DNA from: Phylloscopus collybita
Taxonomy: Eukaryota > Chordata > Aves > Passeriformes > Phylloscopidae
Assembly: GCA_027886175.1 (NCBI GenBank)
Contig: JAJNNQ010000126.1
Location: 2,118,501-2,182,500 of the forward strand
Reading direction: 5' to 3'
DNA: 64,000 bases
The notes beneath the pieces were generated by a model, which did not search any database, was not told the DNA's origin, and saw nothing but the letters and a program-made list of their open reading frames with translations. The position numbers were made by a program, and so were the translations under genes. Below are positions 26,458 through 34,919 of this stretch, piece by piece. Position 1 is the first letter of the stretch; each line of letters starts with the position of its first letter.

Positions 26458-27428
26458 ACTATTGCAAAGCATCTCAGACTGTGGAGCAAAACTACTCAGG
26501 GGAGCTGCAGCTGTGGAATTTGAGAGAAGTTTTACTTCTTTAGGTTTTATGAGGCATCTGTAGTAACACAATTATGCACCTCAGGTAGACAGAAAATTTG
26601 TATCACCACAGAGAGAAGTGAAACTCAGAAATCACCTCTTTTGAAATACTAAAACACTTTTTAAACTCATTTTCACTTTTCTTAGGTATCTTTCTCAATT
26701 TTTTTTTTTGCATGCTAACTGTAAGATGACCACACTAACTAAAGCTGATCCATATATAAAACTTTTTTTTTTTTCTCCTTGAAGGTTAGGAATGCATTTA
26801 AGACCATTCCTCAAACCTTTTCTTGACTATTTTCTCACTTTACCTCAACATAGACCTGCAATCTGGGGAGTATGTACAACGTGGCAGCTCCCTGGGGCAT
26901 GGTTCCCTCCTAGATAAATATGGATTGCACTGCACCTCTCAGGTCAGTGCAATCCATATTGTCAGCACTCCAAACCCCCTCTGGTATATCAGGGCTGACA
27001 CAAACCATTACTGCCCTGGGAGGGCACCATTGTGCCATTTCTCATTTGCAGGTCTTTGGCTGGTGCCAGTATTTATATAAATTTTTTTGGGGGGGTGGTG
27101 GCAGGGGGTACCACCAGGCTGTGTAGCTACTGATAAAGGGAAGACAAGACAAACTGCCCACGCTCTGTGTGGCACAAAGGTTTGTTACACAAAGGGCTGC
27201 TGAGAGAAAGGTCGCATTTATAACCCTGTTTTGGGTACTGACAGGAGCAGATTCAGCTAGTACATTCACCCTTGGAGAACAGAGGCTTTTCTGCCTAGAA
27301 ATGGTGCACACCCTACCACGCCCATGAGAGATTCCTGCCTTTCCAAACCACTGAATCACCCGTGCTGCACCTCTGGTAACAATTTTTAACTCAAAAGTGC
27401 TGCAGGAGCTGGAGCCTGGTCCGCAACA
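26458..27428. other. Intergenic DNA with a strong hairpin
   Basis: No gene recognised. Contains the perfect inverted repeat at 26917-26960. The 233-codon open frame on the minus strand across 27042-27743 runs through a minisatellite and has no recognisable domain. Confidence 0.5.
26917..26960. repeat. Perfect hairpin, 16-bp stem, 12-nt loop
   Basis: The arm AATATGGATTGCACTG at 26917-26932 is exactly complementary to 26945-26960; the loop is 26933-26944. Confidence 0.9.
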
Positions 27429-27510
27429 CCCCAGAGCATCCCAGAGCATTCCAGGGCATCCCAGAGCATCCCAGAGCATCCCAGAGCATCCCAGAGCATC
27501 CCAGGGCATC
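27429..27510 (+). repeat. 10-bp minisatellite, about 8 units
   Basis: Near-perfect tandem copies of CATCCCAGAG with occasional CATTCCAGGG variants. Confidence 0.92.
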
Positions 27511-28083
27511 GGTCCCTTTGCTGTTGCTGTCAGAGACAGATTGGAACACTTCTGGTGGAGATTTTGCACAGAATTAACTGCACCTGCCACCTCTCCATGG
27601 GGAGGGGTGTGGGTGCAGCCAGGATGACCCCTGATGGCTGGTCCTGCCCACTCTCCACCGTGCCCTCCCCGTGCTGGGGTGAGGCTGGCAGCGAGCCCTT
27701 TGAGATTTGGGCCCCTCGAGGTTTGAGGGCCCCGAGATTTCAACCAAACTTTGCATTTTTATTTTTTTTTTAAATTTTTTTTCTTTCAGTTGTTAATCAG
27801 TAGCTGTAGTAGCTGAGCAGCTGTGATTAAGGAATGGCGCTGTGAATGCTGCATGCTTGGCTCATCTTTTGAGTAAAAAAAAGAGAAGGCAGTCTCGAGA
27901 TGAATGGACACAGGAGGGAAGGCAGCAGGGCTGGGCAGTGCCTGAGGGAAGGCAAATCCTGCAGTGGATGTCCCTGACCACCAAACCCCGACCCAGAGGG
28001 AGGGAAGCGCCACACCTGCAGACTGAAAGGGCTCTTCCCTTGGAGAAGCAAGAGACACAACCAGCAGAGAGCTGTTGTGTACT

Positions 28084-28132
28084 AATCATCAGTAATTCAA
28101 CTAGCAGCTCCTAATTTTTTATAATAAAATTT
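28084..28132 (+). repeat. Left arm of the inverted repeat flanking MED18
   Basis: 49 bp that is the reverse complement of 31177-31225 with one mismatch. It reads AATCATCAGTAATTC, one variable base, then ACTAGCAGCTCCTAA and an AT-rich end. The inner end coincides with the centre of a perfect palindrome (28118-28147). Confidence 0.92.
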
Positions 28133-28147
28133 AAATTTTATTATAAA
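28118..28147. repeat. 30-bp perfect AT palindrome
   Basis: All 15 base pairs match around the centre at 28132/28133 (half-site TTTATAATAAAATTT). It sits at the inner edge of the left inverted-repeat arm and continues into about 100 bp of AT-rich sequence. Confidence 0.93.
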
Positions 28148-28407
28148 TTTTTTTTATTATAAATATATATATTATATGTAATATAATAAATAAAAATTAC
28201 ATTATAAAATTTAAAAATGTGAATAATTTTTTTAATAAAAAGCAGCTTCCAGTACTGACTAGCAGAAAAGCTGTACAACTGACAGCCAACAAACGCTGGT
28301 CTGTTAAAAAGGTATAAATGGTGCCGAGGTTTGATGATCACAGAGCCAGCCTTTCATGGGTTACCGCCCGATTCCCTGCTTTCAGCAAACCAGAATGAAA
28401 GAAATAC

Positions 28408-28772
28408 AGCATCACAGAATAGCAGGATACGGCATCACAGAATAGCAGGATAGAGCATCACAGAATAGCAGGATACAGCATCACAGAATAGCAGGATAGA
28501 GCACCACAGAATAGCAGGATAGAGCACCACAGAATAGCAGGATAGAGCATCACAGAATAGCAGGATAGAGCATCACAGAATAGCAGGATAGAGCATCACA
28601 GAATAGCAGGATAGAGCACCACAGAATAGCAGGATAGAGCACCACAGAATAGCAGGATAGAGCACCACAGAATAGCAGGATAGAGCATCACAGAATAGCA
28701 GGATAGAGCACCACAGAATAGCAGGATAGAGCACCACAGAATAGCAGGATACAGCACCACAGAATAGCAGGC
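28408..28772 (-). repeat. 23-bp minisatellite, about 16 units, derived from a CR1 tail
   Basis: Tandem units of the type CA(T/C)CACAGAATAGCAGGATA plus four bases. The right end merges with a minus-orientation CR1 whose 3' tail normally begins ATCACAGAAT, so the array looks like an expansion of the CR1 tail. It leaves several frames open with the repetitive residues CYSVVLYPAIL, which are not a gene. Confidence 0.93.
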
Positions 28773-28965
28773 GTTGGGAGGGACCTCTGGAGATGATCCA
28801 GCCCAAGGCCCCTGCTCAGTCAGGGTCACCCAGAGCAGGTGACACAGGAACATATCCAGGGGGGGGTTGAATGTTTCCAGAGAGAGGCAATCCACAGCCT
28901 CCCTGGGCAGCCTGTTCCAGTGCTGGGCCACCCTCAACATAAGGAAATCCCTGCCGAGCCGAGCG
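28750..28965 (-). mobile_element. CR1 LINE 3' fragment upstream of MED18
   Basis: Minus-orientation CR1: GGGAGGGACCTCTGGAGATG, CAGGGTCACCCAGAGCAGGT, GGGCAGCCTGTTCCAGTGCT, CCCTCAACATAAGGAAATCC. It is flanked on both sides by tandem arrays. Confidence 0.93.
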
Positions 28966-28980
28966 GAGGTGCAAGAGGCC

Positions 28981-29418
28981 CCGTTCCGGTCCGTGCCGGG
29001 CTCCGTTCCGGTCAGTGCCGGGCTCCGTTCCGGTCCGTGCCGGGCTCCGTTCCGGTCAGTGCCGGGCTCCGTTCCGGTCCGTGCCGGGCTCCGTTCCGGT
29101 CAGTGCCGGGCTCCGTTCCGGTCAGTGCCGGGCTCCGTTCCGGTCAGTGCCGGGCCCCGTTCCGGTCAGTGCCGGGCTCCGTTCCGGTCCGTGCCGGGCC
29201 CCGTTCCGGTCAGTGCCGGGCTCCGTTCCGGTCCGTGCCGGGCTCCGTTCCGGTCAGTGCCGGGCTCCGTTCCGGTCAGTGCCGGGCTCCGTTCCGGTCC
29301 GTGCCGGGCTCCGTGCCGGGCTCTGTTCCGGTCCGTGCCGGGCCCCGGTCCGGTGAGTGCCGGGCCCCGTTCCGGTCCGTGCCGGGCTCCGTTCCGGTCC
29401 GGTCCGTGTCCGGCCCGT
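28981..29418 (+). repeat. 22-bp GC-rich minisatellite upstream of MED18, about 19 units
   Basis: Units CCGTTCCGGT(CC/CA)GTGCCGGGC(T/C), with two alternating internal variants and one 12-bp partial unit near 29311. All three frames on both strands are nearly stop-free, which creates long false open frames. Each unit holds TTCCGG, the complement of an ETS-like CCGGAA core. It ends about 225 bp before the MED18 ATG. Confidence 0.95.
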
Positions 29419-29533
29419 GCTCCGCCTCCGAAACTCGCCCGAGGCGCGTGAGGGGGCGGGGCGTCCCTCAGACCCCGCCCCCAGCGCCGGCCCGGCCCCG
29501 CCCCACCCTCAGCCCCCCACTGGCCCCGCCGAG

Positions 29534-29547
29534 CCGCCAGGGGGCGC
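29534..29547 (+). promoter_or_regulatory. CTCF-like motif 1
   Basis: CCGCCAGGGGGCGC matches the CTCF core CCASYAGRKGGCRS with one mismatch (G for A at the third base). Confidence 0.5.
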
Positions 29548-29561
29548 TGCCTCCGGTTTGT

Positions 29562-29575
29562 CCGGCAGGGGGCGC
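29562..29575 (+). promoter_or_regulatory. CTCF-like motif 2
   Basis: CCGGCAGGGGGCGC, the same orientation 28 bp downstream of the first, with the same single mismatch to the CTCF core. Confidence 0.5.
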
Positions 29576-29642
29576 TGCCGCCGGTCTCTCCGCCGCCGCT
29601 GCCGCCGCCGCGGAGGCCGCGGGGCCGGTGCGGGAGCGCAGG

Positions 29643-29715
29643 ATGGAGGCGCCGCCGGTGACCATGATGCCCGTCACGGGCGGCACCATCAACATGATGG
29701 AGTACCTGCTCCAAG
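29643..29715 (+). CDS. MED18: MED18 exon 1 coding part (residues 1-24 plus 1 nt)
   Basis: Donor AAG|GTGGGC. Retention of the short intron would shift the reading frame relative to exon 2. Confidence 0.95.
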
Positions 29716-30403
29716 GTGGGCGGCCGCGGCAGCGGGCAGCGGCGGCGGGGGCGGGCCGGAGGGTGCTGGGCGGGCGCGCCGCGGAGGGAGCCCGGCTGGG
29801 CCCGGGAGCGGGGGAGAGAGAGGCGATGATCGCGGCGCTGTCTCCGCAGGGAGCGTGCTGGACCAGAGCCTGGAGAGCCTCTTGCACCGTCTGCGCGGGC
29901 TGTGCGACAACATGGAGCCCGAGACCTTCCTGGACCACGAGATGGTGTTCCTGCTGAAGGGGCAGCAGGCCAGCCCCTTCGTGCTGCGCGCCCGGCGCTC
30001 CATGGACAAGAGCGGCATGCCCTGGCACCTGCGCTACCTGGGGCAGCCCGAGATCGGCGACAAGAACCGCCACGCCCTGGTCCGCAACTGCGTGGACATC
30101 GCCACCTCCGACAACCTGACGGACTTCCTGGTGGAGATGGGCTTCCGCATGGACCACGAGTTCGTGGCCAAGGGGCACGTCTTCCGCAAGGGCATCATGA
30201 AGATCGTGGTCTACAAGATCTTCCGCATACTGATGCCCGGCAACACCGAGAGCATCGAGCCGCTGTCCCTCTCCTACTTGGTGGAGCTCAACGTGGTGGC
30301 GCCGGCGGGGCAGGACATTGTTTCCGATGACATGAGGAACTTTGCTGAGCAGCTGAAGCCTCTGGTGCACCTGGAGAAAATTGACCCCAAAAGACTAATG
30401 TGA
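29643..30403 (+). CDS. MED18: Mediator complex subunit 18, complete
   Basis: Head-module subunit of Mediator, which couples transcription factors to RNA polymerase II in the nucleus; MED18 pairs with MED20 in a movable jaw. Exon 1 is 29643-29715 and exon 2 is 29850-30403, joined in phase 1 across a 134-bp GT-AG intron. This gives 208 residues, the human length. The protein starts MEAPPVTMMPVTGGTINMME and ends LVHLEKIDPKRLM, and is nearly identical to vertebrate MED18 throughout. The ATG has A at -3 and G at +4. Third positions are almost all G or C until the last ~30 codons, unlike the AT-rich HMGCR and CERT1. The intron argues against a processed retrocopy. MED18 is not between HMGCR and CERT1 in mammals, so this placement is unusual. 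Confidence 0.97.
29850..30403 (+). CDS. MED18: MED18 exon 2 coding part (residues 25-208)
   Basis: Acceptor TCTCCGCAG at 29849. Encodes GSVLDQSLESLLHRLRGLCD through the TGA at 30401-30403. The frame stays open upstream through the intron, giving a longer false open frame from 29357. Confidence 0.97.
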
Positions 30404-30490
30404 TTGAAAACCTGGGCGATTAAGGCACTGGTTTTGTGCTTCAGAAAATGATGTTTTTCTAAAAAGCTTTTTGTGGGCAAATCGAAAGGG

Positions 30491-30496
30491 AATAAA
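30491..30496 (+). terminator. MED18 polyadenylation signal
   Basis: AATAAA 88 nt after the stop, followed by a GT/T-rich stretch near 30530. A second AATAAA at 30807 could give a longer 3' UTR. Confidence 0.65.
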
Positions 30497-30519
30497 GTAC
30501 TATATATCAGTTTTGTCAG

Positions 30520-31176
30520 CTGCAATTACTGAGGTTGGTTTTTTTTTTTTTTCCCCTCACTTGTGAACATGAACAAAATGGACACTTAAAATTAGCACTG
30601 TTGAAAAAATCAGTAAATGTTAATATGGATTGTTTTCCTCCTGTTGCATGGGAGATACCTTAAAAAGCCTATTTCCTAGCACTCTAAAAATGTCAGACTT
30701 ACTGGAATTCGTCCCTCTGTGTACCCAGATCCCACTGCTGTCATAGGGTTTTTTTAGAGCACCGTTTGTGTATCCTACCTAATTGCCCAAATTTTTTCTT
30801 TTCAGTAATAAATGAAGTTAATACCATTTAATGCAGGAGGTGCTGTTTCACACAAGCTTAAACTCAGAAACTGTTGTATAAAAGAGCAACAAACTGTACA
30901 CCTCTTCACCAAAGCATATGTGACAGGAACAGCTGCTTGTTAGGGAAACTGTTTCTCTGATGTAACCAAAGTTAGAAGTGGAAGAAAACCTAGTAATATT
31001 AACATTTGCAAGTGGTTTTTACATCTTTTAACAGTGTTCCATTATTTTCACTGGAATTGGTTAGGATAGTTAATAAGAAAGCAAAGTACAAGGTACTTTT
31101 TATTACTGGTTTTCTCACAGCTGACAGCTATATTGAATATTGAAGTGTTAACTGCTATTGTTCACATTTTTCATTA
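30520..31176. other. Region downstream of MED18
   Basis: AT-rich; may include an extended MED18 3' UTR to about 30830. No gene recognised. Confidence 0.5.
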
Positions 31177-31225
31177 AAATTTTATTATAAAAAATTAGGA
31201 GCTGCTAGTAGAATTACTGATGATT
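31177..31225 (-). repeat. Right arm of the inverted repeat flanking MED18
   Basis: Reverse complement of 28084-28132 over 49 bp with one mismatch. Similarity stops on both sides. The arms are about 3.04 kb apart and enclose the CR1 fragment, both minisatellites and all of MED18. Confidence 0.92.
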
Positions 31226-31649
31226 TTGCTTAGCATCTCTCTTGATAGTAGGATGGGTGGTTACTCTAATATTGCAGTGGTGATTCAGTGTTACTTGAAT
31301 TAAGTTTTGAGAGTTTTCAAATACATTTCAGTCAAAAAAAAAAAAGGTAGGGAAGGATAAAGGAGCTTATTTAAATTTCTCAGGTTCCTTACAGAGGGAC
31401 AACCATTTTACCCACTGCTCAAGTGCACCAACCTCTGTCAGAAAAGCTGCCACCCTTCAGCACTCCAAGGGCTTTATGAAACAACCGAAGGCAGGGACTA
31501 GTCTCAGAAAAATCTTCAGAATGTTTTAAATCTCAAAAATCTCAAAATCTCAAAAAGAGTCTTCTGAATGTTTTAAATAAAGAGCTACATTTTTGACTGA
31601 TCAGTGCTAACATCTGCCCTAGAGTGACTCTATGATGCTTGTATCCCCA

Positions 31650-32275
31650 ATTATCTGTTTTGTTTGTGCTATCTATTAAGTTCTGTACCTTTAAAATGGT
31701 TCTGGGAGCGAAGGGGGAGAAAGAAGCAGCAGTTTGTGCAGTTTGTTTTGAGAAAACTGCCTGACTCCCACACGGCCTGGCTCCGGTGTTCGTCTGAGGC
31801 ACGGACAGCAGTGGGACAGAGATCTCCTGTGCTTTTAGTTAGTTTGAGCTGGCTGAGGCAGAGAAGTTCCCCAGAGTGTTTATTTCTATTTCTTGGGACT
31901 GTTTCAATCTGCTCTGGACTGAAAATCCCAGAGGAGCAGCGAGGGCTGGCACCTGCGGCCTGCAGGGCCTGGAGCTGCGGAGGGAGCGGGGCTGGAGAGA
32001 GACTGAGGGAGCTGAGCTGCACCCACGGCAAGGACTGCCTCAGTTTGCATCTCTCTGCAGAGCGGCCAGGGGTTTTATTGTTTCATTTTTTTGGGCTTGT
32101 GAACATCTTATTTGTTAAATAAATAATTTTTTCCACTTCCCTCCAAAAAAGTTCTTCCCGAACCAGCTGTGGGAAGGGACAGTTTAAATTTACTTTCCAG
32201 AAAAAAACCCTTTCCCTTTCCAGAAAAAAACCCTTTCGGAGGTTTCCTCCCAAATTTGCCCTAAACCAAAACAAC
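31650..32275 (+). mobile_element. Possible solo LTR
   Basis: About 0.6 kb of mixed composition with an AATAAATAA polyadenylation-like site near 32118, after a GC-rich stretch. It ends in a tandem CTTTCCAGAAAAAAACCCTT motif and CCAAAACAACA. The order resembles an ERV LTR but I cannot name the family, and the ends are uncertain. Confidence 0.35.
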
Positions 32276-34919
32276 ATGGCACTGCCCCAGCCTCTGTGGG
32301 GTGTGGGGAAACCTCCAGGCCTTGGGTGGTCCTTGAGCACCCTCAGGCTGAAGACAGAGCAGTGATTCCCAGCAGGGCTGCAGGGAGGTGTCACCAGGGT
32401 CACTACTCATTACCTGGACTGGAAGTATTTTCTGGAGGGTACAGACACACCTACAATTCTGTTCATGCCTGGGCATGACTTGCCCTCACCAAGACAGCAC
32501 GCCATCCTGGCTGTCTGAGCTGGAATTCCTTCATACACAGGGCACAACTTCCTAGGGGCTGTGTGTGCTCGGCTGCCCCATGGTTCAGCTGCAGTCCCAC
32601 CCCAGGAAATGGGGCTGTTGTCATGTTTTGCCACCCTTAGCACTAGTTATGAATCACTTCCTACAGATAGGTACAATCTGTGACTTGCCTCTTGGCACAC
32701 CTAAGTTTAAGGTGTCTTGCAGATGACAATAGGTTTGACTATTGGTTGACCCAAATTAATAAATAATAAAAAATTGCTATTTCTAAGGAGAATTAGTTTA
32801 AAACCCGAAAACTGCAGCAATCCACAGTAACTAGGCTTCCTTATGCTGGCTGTAGTCCATGCCTACAAGAGGCAGGTGTGCAGAGAGATGAGCTTCCTGC
32901 ATCAATGGCTACAGTTGAGGACACTTAAGAGTTTGCTAATGCTCAGTGCCCCTTTCTTCTAACAAGAGTTATTTTCTCCTCCTATAAAACTTAGCTTATA
33001 AAAGGTGGAGACTGAAGATGATTAGTGTTAGTAATACACACCAGTAAATTGCACGGCATAGCCCTAATTATCATTCATCAAAGGGTCAAATTATATTGTA
33101 GTTACACAGAAATGCTCAACCTCTCCTTGCTGGAAAGCATGTAATTTTTAAATTATGAAACAAAGTTATGGGACCATGAATGTGAAATGTGACCTTTTTT
33201 TTAATTTTTGTGTGGGTGTGTGGGGAGGGATTTCTTTTTGCCAGGTAAAAGAGCTCCATTCTCTAAGGTCAAAGGTTACCTCAGGACTCTCTGCTTTTTG
33301 CAATTAATTACAAGAGGCCTGATACAGCTGAGCTCAAGATAAGTTTAGTTTCTGTTGAAGTAATCGCTTCTGTTACTTCAAACTGTTCCTCTGGCCCTGC
33401 ACACCTGTAAGGTTTCTACATTTTAACAGATTGCTATATAAAGAAGTAGAAATCACTGTGTAACAAATAAAGGTAAGGTTGTAATTGATCCATTTGGCAC
33501 CACTTATTTCTGCTATTAAGAAAACTTGCTCATGGGAGCTCATCTCAGTTACTAAAAATTATTTTTACTTTGGAAAAGCTGTAAGTTTACCCTTTGGAAC
33601 ATCTTAGTCCTGGATTGCTGTTCTTCCCACAGAAGTTCCCAGAATCTTGTTATTCTGTACAAATCAAGAGCTAAGACATTCTCTGGAAGTGCTCTATATT
33701 ATAACTGCACTGTACCAGAAGCATATTTTTTAACACCCCTCTGCTCACACAAAATGAACTTCTCAATGCATAAACTAATGTGGCATTCAGGTTTTCATCT
33801 CAGTAACCTCAGTTAACACAAGTAAACTGCTTTCCTGTTAAATGTTTTCTATGCACTAGAATATTGTATGTAACTCTATTCATGTTTGACATTGGTTAAA
33901 AGGTAAAATATTTTAAGTTTCTCCAAATATTGGAAAGTTAAAAATAACAAGAAGCCAAGATTTTTCTTCATAATTTTTAATACTTTAATTTTTAAATACT
34001 GGTTTTAAATTTGTGATTGTAACATGTAAGAGCCAACTTCTTTTAATTTTTAAAACTTATCATTAGGATCATAAAGCTATTATAGAACAGTTACAACTCT
34101 ACACACTCAAGGTACTCAAAAATATGATTCATGTTTTAAGTCTGTAAATGAACAGTGGAAATTCAAATACAGCATTATCTGTACAACTTGACAAAAATAC
34201 AGGTGGACAATCTGATTAAAGAGAATCTGCACAACTTCAGATAAGCCAGCTCAGCCCAATTAAGTAAAAGGTAAGGTTTTTTCAAAGTGCATCACATTTT
34301 TCACAGATGAATTTGTAAAAGATTTTCAGATTCTCAGACAGAATAACAACGACCATCTCATCTTCATTCCCAGTACAAGTTCTATTAAGTCATGTCCTTC
34401 AGATCTAGTTTGGCAACATCCAAATTCTCCAAACAGATGCAGATATCCAGAGAACAATATCTGATGATTGCTGCATTTTCAGCCTTTTGAACTGGTTCAG
34501 CTTATAAAACAACCATTCTAGAGTCAGAAGCTGCTTCTGCAAAGACCACCACAGCTGCATTAACACTCTTGATCTGTTAACAGGAAGAAATTAACTCAGA
34601 GTGCACAGACCTGGCAGTGACTGACAAGAGGGACGGGCTCAAGAGACAGGGTAAATTGTATAAAACCATAAAAGCAACATTCCTTCCAGAAGAAAGGATC
34701 AAATGGCTACTCACACAAGGATAATCTGAGAGGCCTGCTGCCTTTTGAAATTATTTTTTCAGAGGTCCATTAATAATGATTTCTCAGTCATGTAACTCCT
34801 TCTGTAGTCTTTAAAAAGCCTCTTACAAATCCGATTGGGCAGGGCTAGCTACAGTGAAGTACCAGTGCCTTTATCTAAAAGTAAAACATACTCTTTACAA
34901 ATAGTATCTGTAGTGTCAT
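32276..34919. other. Intergenic DNA between convergent MED18 and CERT1
   Basis: No gene or known repeat recognised. GC-moderate to about 32.64 kb, then AT-rich. The left part may still belong to a transposon remnant. Confidence 0.45.

Larger units (their letters stand above)
29419..29642 (+). promoter_or_regulatory. MED18: MED18 CpG-island promoter and 5' UTR region
   Basis: Very GC- and CpG-rich. It has a GC box GGGGGCGGGGCG near 29452, CCCCGCCCC elements at about 29473 and 29495, no TATA box, and two CTCF-like motifs. A TATA-less CpG promoter suits a housekeeping Mediator subunit. The transcription start cannot be fixed from sequence. Confidence 0.65.

Noticed and set aside
27042..27743. 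233-codon minus-strand open frame
   Set aside because: Runs through a 10-bp minisatellite and repeats its residues; no recognisable protein.
28408..28772. CRISPR-like regular repeat array
   Set aside because: Head-to-tail 23-bp units with no spacers, in a vertebrate genome, grown from a CR1 tail.
28839..29957. 372-codon open frame (and several overlapping 100-190 codon frames on both strands)
   Set aside because: Produced by the 22-bp GC-rich array, whose unit length is not a multiple of three and lacks stops, so all frames stay open. Only its last part overlaps genuine MED18 exon 1.
29468..30370. 300-codon minus-strand open frame over MED18
   Set aside because: Antisense shadow of a GC-rich coding exon; no domain, splice or promoter evidence.
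29643..30403. MED18 as a processed pseudogene
   Set aside because: The frame is intact, a phase-1 intron is present, and it has its own CpG promoter block.
28084..31225. Complete DNA transposon carrying MED18
   Set aside because: The inverted arms are suggestive, but no transposase and no target-site duplication could be identified, so it is kept only as a hypothesis.
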